This document shows, in pieces, positions 35,801 to 45,500 of a DNA stretch of 64,000 nucleotides (the stretch's first letter is position 1; each line of letters begins with the position of its first letter). The notes beneath the pieces are model-generated. The model was not told the DNA's origin. It was given only the letters and a program-made list of their open reading frames with translations, and made no database searches. The position numbers were made by a program, and so were the translations under genes. This DNA is from Tubiluchus corallicola (lineage: Eukaryota > Priapulida > Priapulimorpha > Priapulimorphida > Tubiluchidae), in contig JAQGDQ010000504.1 of the NCBI GenBank assembly GCA_030141605.1, forward strand, positions 67,501-131,500, in the 5' to 3' direction.

Positions 35801-37338
35801 TCGGTTGTCGATACGTCAATTGAAGGAGATTCTAGCTCATAATTTTGTCATCTATAAAGGTTGCGTGGAAAAGTGGGAATTACAGGAACGAGTTAGGAGG
35901 CTGTTCAACGAAGCAGCTGCCGCTAAAGAAAAATGTAAGTTTATTTATGTGTGTCAAGGGGGGGGCGAGCGATCCGTAGTTGCAAGGTTTTGGGTTCAAG
36001 ATCTGGTTTTATCGCACAAATTTTCAGCACCTCCTCCATTATTTATCCGTCAGTCTTAAAGGACAAGAAGCGCGGGGTACCTGAAGTAGGTTTCAGAAAA
36101 GTCACCTTAAAAAATTATATTTCTTTACAGCAATTTTATGCATATATCGTACTCGTATTAAAAGAAATTTTCATTTTAAATCTCCCGCAATACTGTTCCG
36201 GCGCCGCCATTACATGACGTCACTACGCCACGTAAATCACCGGAAGAAAAGGAAATGTTAAATTATGTCCCAAAAAACTTTGCATACAAATCAACGTTAC
36301 TTAACATTTCGCTTACTGCTAGAAAGACTTATGTAACTAGAAAAGAAAATTATTAATTATTTAAAATGTTTTCACCAATTGGTAAAATGTCGCTGACTCA
36401 CCCTCCAGGGTGCGCCACTCACTAACCAAAAAACGTATTTTTAATCTTATTGTTAAGATGCAGTAATTTAAAATTTTATCTAGTTACTAATGTGTGCGCT
36501 ACGAATTCTCTGATTATTTTTTCAAATAATTTACTTAATATTATCTAAACTTGTTTCAAATGACTTATCGTCAAAATGGCTGCGTCTAACGGTCATCGCT
36601 GGAGTTTAAATTTACATGTTTTATACAGCGTTACTGCCGACGCAAGCCCTGCATGCAAAAAGGTAGTACATAAGTGGTATAAAATTTCAAGACGAATTTT
36701 TCAGTTTTATGTAAGCGGAGAGTTTTCTTGTGCTTACCATCTCTCGGTCTTCATGACGGTAACATTTACCTGTGACATTGTAGCCTATCACAACTTACGC
36801 AAGCTAATTTTTTATCGGTGAAGAAAGTTCCGAACATCAGAAAATCCTGTTTAAATCACACAGAAGTTGAGTTCTGTTAAAATGCTGCCATCTAGTGGCC
36901 AATTTTAAATTTTTTAATACTTAATTGTGAATTTGTAGCTATAATTCGATTTAGAGAGTAAATTATCCACATTAAAACAATCATTTGCCTTGAAACATCA
37001 TGTTTTAAAACCTTAAAAGGGACCCGTATCATTTTTCAGACCTGCACACAGTTCCGCACTTCCCGCACATGGTTCCGCACTTCCCGCACGTTGCGACTAG
37101 TATTTTTGTTTCTCATGACTTGTGTTTGTTTCCAGTGAGTTCTGCGGAACTGGGCAAGAGTTCAAGTACCAAAGACCCCGAGGACGGTTTATGTAAGATT
37201 TGCATGGACGCCGTCGTCGACTGCGTCCTACTGGACTGCGGTCACATGCTGACCTGCACCAACTGCGGCAAGCAGCTGAACGAGTGCCCGATCTGTCGAC
37301 AGTACGTCGTCCGCGTCGTTCACGTGTTTCGCTCATGA
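23861..37338 (+). CDS. RNF34/RFFL: RNF34/RFFL-like E3 ubiquitin ligase (436 aa, 6 exons)
   Basis: Exons are 23861-24001, 27465-27611, 30671-30892, 32014-32394, 35718-35934 and 37136-37338; all introns are GT-AG and the joined frame is open. The protein has an eight-cysteine FYVE-like zinc domain (C34/37, C51/54, C59/62, C76/79) split by intron 1. A SAP-like helix pair (97 to about 126, VKDLKQYLL) follows. Exon 4 encodes a low-complexity acidic stretch (171-297). A second conserved helical block (about 322-358, [11 protein letters not shown] and EKWEL) comes next, then a C-terminal C3HC4 RING (C389/392, C404, H406, C410/413, C420/423) ending VVHVFRS. This order is diagnostic of vertebrate RNF34 and RFFL, which ubiquitinate caspases and other targets and bind membranes. 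The start is uncertain: GTGAV after the ATG matches an internal position of RNF34, and TTTTTTTAG just before suggests an unseen upstream exon. Acidic exon 4 is poorly conserved. Confidence 0.93.
24080..24700 (+). repeat. GAT/GGT trinucleotide-rich array in RNF34-like intron 1
   Basis: About 600 bases of GATGATGGTGGTGAT-type triplets begin some 80 bases after the exon 1 donor. The exon 1 frame stays open through the donor and the whole array to a stop at 24706, predicting an Asp/Gly-rich tail if the intron were kept. Confidence 0.95.
25061..25300 (+). repeat. Tandem repeat of about 78 bp, 3 units
   Basis: Three units carry CGTTGCTAACGGGATCC and GTTGTCATGGCAAACG. The latter resembles an RFX X-box (two half sites around AT) but departs from consensus at one half. 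The region 24710-25060 has nothing else of note. Confidence 0.9.
25510..26515 (+). repeat. 41-42-bp minisatellite with palindromic core, about 24 units
   Basis: The units read GATTGTAGTTGCAGCTACA followed by GCTGATTGTATCTGAAACTC. Many contain AGTTGCAGCTGCAACT, a perfect 16-base palindrome, or near-palindromic variants. The first few units (25550-25690) are a 42-bp variant with CTGTTGATTATAG. Confidence 0.95.
26870..27330. mobile_element. hAT-like element in RNF34-like intron 1
   Basis: Inverted ends CAGGGATGAGAAT are flanked by CCTATATG and CCTGTATG (7 of 8 match), fitting a hAT 8-bp target duplication. No transposase frame. A second copy lies at 34984-35505. Confidence 0.85.
27612..28447 (+). 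other. RNF34-like intron 2, left part: no gene seen
   Basis: There is a possible degenerate tRNA-related repeat near 27700-27780 and sequence at 28265-28320 (GGCGCTATAGCGGGGTTGGC) that recalls the duplicated block at 29690-29990. Nothing else is supported. Confidence 0.4.
28448..28901. mobile_element. piggyBac-like short element with TTAA target sites
   Basis: TTAA stands at 28444-28447 and 28902-28905. The element begins CCCTTTCATACCC and ends GGGACTGAAAGGG, i.e. inverted ends CCCTTTCA. TTAA target duplication with CCC ends is typical of piggyBac. It is 454 bp, with no transposase. TGTATCCCGTGGGATACA inside is a further palindrome. Confidence 0.82.
29690..29995 (+). repeat. Tandem duplication of about 150 bp ending in a G run
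   Basis: AAATGGACTTTTGGCACAGC and GGTGTTATGGC occur twice in the same order; the second unit ends in a run of about 14 G. The region 28910-29680 and 30000-30660 shows no gene; 30060-30500 has loosely repeated GAACTG words. Confidence 0.85.
30970..31437 (+). repeat. 32-bp E-box/CCAAT minisatellite bounded by about 70-bp direct repeats
   Basis: About ten units of CACGTGATTGGCTAACGAGA plus GCCTGATAGCCA (31044-31370). The array is bounded by two copies of a segment with TTTGTCGTAGTAATTTTG and GTGTAGCGTTTTGTGACTAT (30970-31043 and 31371-31437). Each unit holds an inverted CCAAT box (ATTGG), often next to an E-box. It lies in intron 3 of the RNF34-like gene. Confidence 0.92.
31725..31940. repeat. 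Dispersed repeat family D, partial copy
   Basis: The shared landmarks are a CTGTGCAGAATTTTT-type word and a nearby TTTACTGCAGAACAA. Relatives are at 34500-34860 and 38886-39256. Confidence 0.65.
32496..32885 (+). repeat. Second 32-bp E-box/CCAAT minisatellite, about 12 units
   Basis: It has the same unit and orientation as 31044-31370 but lies on the other side of exon 4, in intron 4. Units are more diverged (CACATGATTGGC variants). Confidence 0.92.
32930..33510 (+). repeat. Purine-only (GA-rich) tract of about 580 bp
   Basis: It is almost entirely A and G on the + strand (GAGAGAGATGGAGGGAGA words). Long open frames on both strands follow from the composition and are not genes. Confidence 0.95.
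33520..34495. other. RNF34-like intron 4, middle part: nothing recognised
   Basis: AT-rich unique sequence with short frames only. No transposon ends or arrays were noticed. Confidence 0.4.
34500..34860. repeat. Dispersed repeat family D, copy in intron 4
   Basis: It contains TCGAATGTTCGAATTCGATT and TTTCTGTGCAGAATTTTTCA. The latter recurs at 31810 and, inverted, near 39080. Confidence 0.65.
34984..35505. mobile_element. hAT-like element, second copy of the 26870 family
   Basis: The ends CAGGGATGATAAT and ATTCTGATCCCTG, and nearly all the interior, match 26870-27330, with extra sequence around 35380-35460. The target duplication is not clear. Immediately to the right (35530-35550) is GGCAAACCGAGATACGAG, an end sequence of the element type at 44173-44575. 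Confidence 0.75.
35945..37135. other. RNF34-like intron 5 with dispersed family C single-unit copy (36290-36620)
   Basis: 36290-36620 matches the flanks of the 26-bp array at 22110-22640 but has one CTGACTCACCCTCCAGGGTG unit. Near 35960-36030 GGGTTCAAGATCTGG resembles a tRNA B box and may be a SINE remnant. Near 37040-37090 GTTCCGCACTTCCCGCAC is repeated twice. Confidence 0.6.
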
Positions 37339-37849
37339 GCGCGCTACGACGTTGAGTTTCCAGTGTTTGGCTGTATTTTCCGCTACGTGTATATGCTACT
37401 CATCGTTACAATTTCAAAACCAAGTTTACTATCGTATTTCCGAATGTAAAAATTGTTTACCATTTGACTTACATATCCACATTTGGACTTACGTTGTCAT
37501 TTATGTATAATTTAGTTTTTTATTGTGATTTAATGTTATTATTCTAGGCAATTATGAAGTTGGATTATCACTAATTTATGTTCGTTATTTTAACCGTGAA
37601 ATTTGATCTGAGTAAACCAGCGGACGGCGGCCATCTTTAGTTGCGTTTTCCGCGCATTTGTCACGTGCTGCCATCTTTAGTTTGTTGTTGTCAACATCTG
37701 TTGTGCGCTGGAACGTGACATGAATTAGCGAAAATATATTTGTGTGTTCGATTTATTTCAATTAGCTGACGAATTCGTTTGATGTATGTATTGTCAGGCA
37801 TAGTGAAGCTGCTGATACTTTAGCCGTGAAACTTATGTATCCGTCCAAG

Positions 37850-38385
37850 TTGAACAATAGATGTCACCACCATGCAGTAATTTTTTAAAGGTCTTCACTG
37901 GTTATTTGCAAAATTCATGTAGATGAGTGTTTTGCTGAACAACAGATGTCACCACCATGCAGTAATTTTTTACAGGTCTTCACTAGTTATTTGCAAAATT
38001 CATGTTGATGAGTATGTAGTTGAACAATAGATGTCACCACCATGCAGTAATTTTCTAAAGGTCTTCACTGGTTATTTGCAAAATCCATGCAGATGAGTGT
38101 GTAGCTGAACAATAGATGTCACCACCATGCAGTAATTTTGTAAAGGTCTTCACTGGTTATTTGCAAAATCCATATAGATGAGTGTGTAGCTGAACAATAG
38201 ATGTCACCACCATGCAGTAATTTTTTAAAGGTCTTCACTGGTTATTACAATAGATGTCACCACCATGCAGTAATTTTCTAAAGGTCTTCACTGGTCAAGA
38301 AAAGGGGATCGAATTTCTATGTAAGGTGTGATTTTTCTTATGTCATGTGACTACTGCATGGTGGCGACATCTGTTGTTAACCAAT
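37850..38385 (+). repeat. 85-bp minisatellite, about 5-6 units, with an inverted unit at the right
   Basis: The unit contains AACAATAGATGTCACCACCA and AAGGTCTTCACTGGTTATTT. At 38352-38380 the complement of its first half (ACTGCATGGTGGCGACATC) appears, so the array can pair with it. The stretch 37339-37850 after the RNF34-like stop shows no clear poly(A) signal or gene. Confidence 0.9.
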
Positions 38386-38447
38386 ACACTTATTTAGATG
38401 ATACAAAAAACTATTTTGTGTGAAGGTCAAAGAATCAAAGGTCAGTT

Positions 38448-38866
38448 CAGGGTTCCCAAAGAATTTTAAAATAAATTTCCCTGATGAAATATTGATTTTC
38501 CATGACCAAGATAAGCAGAAATTGCATTACCACTAAACATATTCAAACATTTCTGTGTATGAACATTCATACATGTACTGATATATAGTGTCGGCCAATC
38601 ATTATTTTTGGAACAGAAATTGAAACTGTGAACCTGTCGTAGCAAAATTTTATTTGTTGAACACGAATCGCTGAAAAATATGTTTGAAAAAATATCAGTT
38701 CACTGTGATTATTTTTACAACCCTTTTCCATTTCCCTGACTTTTCGCCCCATTTTCATCGTTTTTCCTGACTTTTTACCAAATTATCCTTTCCCTGACTT
38801 TTCCATGATTTTCCAGGATAGCCTGTATTCTCAAGGATTTTCCCTGACCATGGAAACCATCATCCT
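38448..38866. mobile_element. hAT-like element, degenerate copy (CAGGGTTCCC ends)
   Basis: It begins CAGGGTTCCCAAAG and runs parallel to 41444-41870 along its whole length. The right end is eroded (CATGGAAACCATC). Confidence 0.75.
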
Positions 38867-38885
38867 TCATTTGACTTATCAGTAC

Positions 38886-39256
38886 CAGGGGTGAGCATTC
38901 TCTATCAAAAGGTGAATGCGAAATGATTTTTTGACTTTCGAATCCAAATTGAAATCGAAGCGGGTTTTAAAGATTTTCGAATTAACTTTTTAATCTTTAA
39001 CAAAAGGCAGTGTCACAAGGATCTTGCATATTGCTCGATTTTGTTCTGCAGTAAAAACACTAATAATTTGCTAGAAATTCTGCACAGAAATCACAGCTAA
39101 ATTATGCTGATGGCACGATGTTTCAAACGTTTTAATGATAAAGAACGTATGTGGCTGAAGTGCTGAATTATTCAAATCCGTAATTCTAGGTTCGAATTAC
39201 TCAAATTAAGAAGTCTTCTTTTCTAATCGAATTCAAACGTTCGATGCTCACCCCTG
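38886..39256. mobile_element. hAT-like element (CAGGGGTGAGCAT ends), family D
   Basis: The left end CAGGGGTGAGCATTC and right end GATGCTCACCCCTG are inverted copies of each other. Flanks ATCAGTAC and ATTATTAC match at 5 of 8 bases. Interior words are shared with 31725-31940 and 34500-34860, showing that these are relatives. Confidence 0.78.
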
Positions 39257-40641
39257 ATTATTACGCCAGTTTGCTGTCATCAACAACGACGACGACAACA
39301 ACAACAGCAGTTATCAGCTGTAGCTTTCAACATTGGCAAACAGCGTTTGACGACTGATATAAAATGAAAATCGCACCATCTAGTCACTTGGACGGGTGAA
39401 AGAACATCAAATTCCAAACAATCAGATAAAATGTCAAAAACTTTCATAAAACGTGGCTATGCACATAGTAATAAAATATGAAAAATGAATACATTAAATA
39501 TGTCAGTATGTAAAATATAAAAAAAATAAATTGAACTCAATTCTCGTGCTATTGCTATACTGTATCATTTCTGATCTTACTGTAGCTGGTAGCTAAACTT
39601 TCTCTTATTTTACTTCCACACTTCAACTCTTTCAGGACCGTAAGCGTTTGCTGCAATTTGCATGGCTTCATGAAAAACTGCTCTCACTAAGCAGCGATTA
39701 TGTTATGTTTAATAACTTTTGTAGGTTTCTACTCCTTCAATTAATGGATTTTCATGCAAAATTATACTTGAAATGCATTTGTTTACCTTGGACAAATTAA
39801 AAATTGATTTTTGATGAATAAATTCTAAAAAACATTTGAGTAACTGCAGTGTTTGCACTGTAACAATGTACAGTATCACTTGTGTGAAATCAGTTAATGC
39901 AGAAAATTTCAACTATCCAGACACAACACTTTGATAAACTTTGACCTCAAGTCTACTCTATTTTTAATGAGAAATTCCTGTTAAAAGACAAAACGGCCTT
40001 AATTTCTGCTTGACTGATCGGTTGGTTTTTCCTGGAATAGCAGCAGAACGCTGCACAATTTAGGATGTAGCAATCAGGCCATCAATAAAATAGTGTGTAC
40101 GATCACACAAGTGTACACCAGACTAAGCTACTCAATAGGCTAAGTTGGAGTGCCTGAAAAGGGTGCGTTTTTCTTAATTTTACCTAATAATTAAATCACT
40201 TATAAATGTGTAAACAAACAGCACGCTTGGATAGCCGAGATTCTCCTGAATAGAACAGTATGTAATTTGTAATCATTTAGTTATGTCTGTGCTGATACAG
40301 TAGCAGAAAACTCAAGGGTCTTATAAGATTTATTTTAAATGGTGAGATCCTGAAAGAGTTAATATCGGAAGCACATATAACAGCACGTTATCTATGAGTA
40401 AATTATTCAAGCTATATGAAATGGTAATCTTAATGCTTACACTTCCAATGAGTAATTGCTGCTTTCCTAAATTTAAGAACCGAAAGTTTTGCCTCTTAGA
40501 ATCTTAAACATAACAGTTTTAAAGCTTCAGTTCACATCTTACCTGAAACACTAACAGTTCTAGAATATTTATTAGTACGAAATTCTGAATGTATCGTAAT
40601 TTGCAGTTTTGGAAATTTTACTCGTATGGTGGTCAGTACTA
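39257..40641. other. Intergenic, AT-rich, nothing recognised
   Basis: A short ACGACGACAACAACAACAGC stretch near 39290-39310 is the only simple repeat. No coding exon was found on either strand. Confidence 0.4.
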
Positions 40642-41125
40642 CAGTAAACTACGTATAATTCGACCCGTAATAACTCGAATTCTTCCGTATCTCGAACAGA
40701 TCTCGTGGAACAGATTTTCACTTTCAAATTTCTCTTTACCGAACGTCGCGTTACTTGAAATCTGTAACTCGAATTATCTAGTAACTCAAACCGAATTCCA
40801 GGTACAATTTATAAGAATCTAACTGAAATTAGCGCGCCAATTTGAACTCGAGTCTACAACATCCTCGCTAGCGATAAATCCTACGCAATTTGAACTGCTC
40901 GTTTTAGCAAAAATGCTAAGATTTCTTGTATTACCTTAGCAAAATGCTTCACACAACGTGGCTTAACAAAAGTGCTTTAATAACTAGATCATAATATTAT
41001 CACTGGTCTAACTCGTGATGAGTGACTCAATCTTGTTTTCTTGCAAACATTGTCTAACTCGTACCCTCGCATAACTAGAACACGTTATCCGGCCCCGATG
41101 TGTTTGAGTCATACGTAGTTTCCTG
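40642..41125. mobile_element. Tigger/pogo-like short element with TA target duplication
   Basis: TA flanks both ends (40640-40641 and 41126-41127). The ends CAGTAAACTACGTATAATTC and, inverted, CAGGAAACTACGTATGACTC match at most positions. It is 484 bp with no transposase frame. TA duplication and CAG start fit the pogo/Tigger branch of Tc1/mariner. Confidence 0.85.
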
Positions 41126-41443
41126 TAATTTCAAAGCAAGGCTTTGTCTGAAAACTCACACTAAAATTTTACCCCCACTGTCAGCCCCAAGCCACGTTTT
41201 CAAATGTCTAACACGTGCAGTTCACTTCAAGATAACAACTTAACTTAAGAAAATTAAAGTAAATATGACAAGTAATTGATAATACTGCCCAAGTGTTAAC
41301 TCTTTGGTAACAATCGTTTAAAACTCGAAAAGAATCACAGATTAATGAGATCGTATCGGAAAAATCAGACGACATTCATTCCCAAACAGATAATTACGTA
41401 ATTACATACAGTGCAGCAAGTATTAAACATTGATATGAAAATT

Positions 41444-41870
41444 CGGGGTTCCCACAGAATTTTGAAATAAATTTCCCGGACTTTTCCCCCCGACCAAATA
41501 TTGATTTTCCATGACCAAGATAAGCAGAAACTGCATTACCAGTACACACATTCAAACATTTTTGTGTATGGACATTCATACATGTACTGATATATAATGT
41601 GTCGGCCAATCATTATTTTTGGAACAGAAATCGAAACTGGGAACCTGTCATAGCGAAATTTTTATTTGAACACGAAACGCTGAAAAATATGTTTGGAAAA
41701 ATATCTGTTCCTGGTGATTATTTTTGCAACCCTTTTCAATATTCCTGACTTTTTGCCCCAGTTTCATTATTTTCCCTAAATTTTTACCAAATTATCCTTT
41801 TCTCTGATTTTTAATGAGTTTCCAGGATAGCCTGTATTTTCCAGGATTTTCCCTGACCGTGGGAACCCTG
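41444..41870. mobile_element. hAT-like element (GGGTTCCCAC ends)
   Basis: The left end GGGGTTCCCACAG and right end CCGTGGGAACCCTG are inverted. TATGAAAA lies two bases outside the left end and TATGATAA follows the right end, suggesting an eroded 8-bp target duplication. The interior matches 38448-38866. Confidence 0.82.
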
Positions 41871-42034
41871 TATGATAAAAACTTGTGTAATCGTGTAATT
41901 TGCAGCTCTGAAGCTTCTCAGATGTGTTTCCTCCACAGCTGATGGTCTTGTGTCCTCCGTAATGAAGACACCCAAGTGGCAACAACCTGTTAAAGGAAAA
42001 CATCATTAATTTCTTTATTATCCTGCATTTTAAC

Positions 42035-42365
42035 ACCTACGCCGAACTGGTGTTGACATCACAAACTAACAATTTTCAACAGCACAAACATTTCACGAGC
42101 ATGTTGTGCGCGTGTTTGTAAAATCCAATATATACATATAATATAGGAACAGCTTAATCTAGTTTTCTTATTTCTGATGTTTCTGATTCTTGATTAAACA
42201 TACGTTAAAAACTTAATTAATGGCAGGAGAATCAAACTGGTGTTCACATCACAAACTAACATAATTTTCAACAGCACAAACATTCCACGAGCATGTTGCG
42301 CGTGTTTGTGAAATCTAATATATACATATAATATATCAACAGCTTAATCTAGTTTTCTTATTAAA
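42035..42365 (+). repeat. Tandem duplication of about 190 bp
   Basis: ACATCACAAACTAACA...TTTCAACAGCACAAACATT and AACAGCTTAATCTAGTTTTC occur twice. A third, diverged copy of the first part is at about 53625-53705. Confidence 0.85.
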
Positions 42366-42502
42366 GCTTGCAAATGTTAACTCAATTGTGTATTGTGATA
42401 CATATCGTATCGTGAGGTTAGAATCGCGATATGTATGGTATCGTGACTTAGGTGTATCGTTGCAGCCTTAATTCGTAACATCAGGTTTATCATACCTCTT
42501 TT

Positions 42503-45500
42503 TTAATCACTGGTAGACGACTCCTCCTCGCTCTTTCGGACCGTCTCGGTCAGCTCCTGCTGGCAGTTAGAACAAAAATGAAGTGTTGCAGATCAAAGTG
42601 CAAAAGTTAACACAAAGATACAAAATTCTCCATCCAACAAGTAAGTAAATAAGTTAAGTATTTGTCTCTACATTTTTACAAAGTGAAAATAAACAAAAGC
42701 AAAAAACTAAAATAATGACAGAAAGAGATGGGTGGCTGTAACTATGACCTGTAACTGATTTACCATTGATTATCTATGACTTAGGTTTCCCTGTATATAG
42801 AACCGGTATGGCTTTTGTGCAGTCGTACTGTCACTTACCGAGAGCCTGGAATTTCGTCGAATTTTTCGGTTGGTTGATGTGATACTTATCACGCCATCTA
42901 CCCACGTCTTTGAGAAAGAAATGTGGTTAAGAACGAGCGAGCGATGACGAATTCGCCATCATCGGTGTAGTTTTGGTGTTACTTTACTTCCGGTTTGTTG
43001 AATCACCTGGGAGTAAACCTCACGAAACAGCGTAAGAATCGGATTAAAGGTTCCAAACTAATAAATGGTTTACTATACTATTGATTATTGATTATTATTA
43101 TTCACTCACTGAACGAGTTGAATTCAGACCGGTTTGCATATCACAAGTCGTCAAATTTAAGAAATGTGTTAGAATTGGCATTCATCGTCACTCATAGTGG
43201 CAAAAAGACCAATGGTCACTAGGTCAGCCACCCCTTCCCAAGTTTAAAGTGACCTGTCAAGCGGGTGGACACAAATAAATAATAATCAACAATTTCAGGG
43301 CAAAAAAAGAAAATAAAAACAACTTGGCAATACTTGAGGTAAATTCAAATGAGTTTAAAATTAGAAATGGCAAACAGTAAGCAAATATGGCAAATGAGAT
43401 TAGACGAAATTAAAATTAGTTTGAATAAAACAAAAAGTTTGAATTTAAATGAAGAGATTCAATCTGTGTGCAATAGTGGGATCAAACACCCCGGAAAGAG
43501 CAGGGATCAAACACCCCGGAAAGAGCAGGGATCAAACACACATTAAGATGGTTAAACATTGAAGCAAATTCTTTATCTTTTTGTGTGCCTATGAAGTAAA
43601 CCCTAAAAAGCCAGACACAGTACTGCACCCTGAGGCGACTCATCCATTCACTAACCAGCATTAATGTCGCTTACCTTGGTTGCTAATCAAACACCACGGG
43701 ACCACTTAGTCAATCTCCTCACCTGACAAACACAGACACACAAGGAAGCCATACAATTTAGATCAAAATCAGCCTCTGATTTACCTGAACCTTGTAGCCA
43801 CTCATCCATTCACTAACCAGCATCAATGTCGCTTACCGTGGTTGCTAAGCAAACACCACGAGACCACTCAGTCAATCTCCTCACCTAACAAACACAGACA
43901 CACAAGGAAGCCACACAATTTAGATCAAATCAGCCTCTGATTTACCTCGAATCTTTTCCGCCAGTCCGAAAAGGCTTCGCTGTTATCCCGATGTTGCCTC
44001 AGCAGCTTGTCTAGAGTTCTTTGTAACTCGTCCATTTGTTTCGCCAACGACAGACACTCCGCGTGCTTGTGATCCAACCTCTCACGCACAATCCTATAAA
44101 GAGGGTGACAAGTTTGAAGTAAAAGAAAGAAAAGTACAACTGCACTCACTCAATAAAAATTGAAACATATTACACTCGTGTCTCGGTTTGCCAGAAAAAA
44201 GCGGGGAAGCGTCGATCCGAATTTACCGATAGTTTGTATTTACCGATACTAAGCTAATACAGTAAGCAGTGTGCATTAGACTAATCGTAATGTAGAATCA
44301 ATTGCCTAATTGTCTGAAAAACGTCCAGTACAGGCCACTCCTATGCAAAAGTATATAAAAATTGTCAACAATTGACTCTATATTTTTGTACATAGGGACA
44401 CACATGTGGTTACACTGATGTACGCAGTGTAAACAAAGGGAGGATCCGCCAACTAGCGGTCAGCTCGCGAAATAACGGCCTGTGTTCGTATTATGCTAGA
44501 CTTTTAACGGATCACATTTTGTCTGAATTTTCCGATATCCGTAAAAGCGAAGTCCGACAAACCGAGATATGAATGAATATAACAGAATCTCTAGAAATGT
44601 ACAGCAACATACTCAGAACCAACATGTCTGAAGCTATTCACCTTTCAATGGCACCAAGAAGAAAAGTTTTGATCTTGCTCGATTCAATACTGAACATTTC
44701 TAGTATTACAAAATGAACAGTTCAATATGCACATTACAGACACGACGGCAAAAAGAGCAAAATCTCATCCTTGCAACTGCCCAGTTTTGCTAGTAAAAAA
44801 ACAGGGCTGTGGAGTCGGTACATTAAACTCCTCACCCTGGCTCCGACTCTGACTCCTAGAATTTTAGGAGCTTGAACTGTTAACTCCAACTCCTGCTTTA
44901 AGTAATACTTTCTAGTATTCTCAATATTTAGCTACAGTGGCATTTCATCACTAGTTCTTATGCTCGAAAAACAGCCTAGCTGCATAGACACCAATACGAA
45001 AGCTTCCCAAGATGGGACGTTAAGCATATATGTGTTGAAAATTAAAAGAAACTGGCACTTGAGTTTGTCTGTTTCTGACAATAAGTGTACTCCCGAGTCC
45101 CGACTCCAACTCCTAAATCCTAAGTTTTAACAACTCCGACTCCTTTAGCAGTAAATTTACTGCCGACTCCGACTCCGCAACCCTGGTAAAATACAGTGCA
45201 AAACTCGAGTAGTTATAACATGTGTAGAAAACTTACTCCAGAAAATTCCAGATAAACCGTGAGGCCCATAACATTAGAGTAACTTAAATCATAGCCAACT
45301 CTGTCAGACTTACCTGAAGGGCTACTCTAAATTGTGTGCAGTTTCAACTCCTCTTTTTTCATTCTGAACAAAAGAGCATCACAGCAGTAATCAACAAAAA
45401 TGGTGGATTCTTGAATATGCATATAATGCTAATGCATCATTTGTAATTTGTTAATTAATATTCAACACAGAAATGAAACCACTCACCTGTTGGCTTCCTC

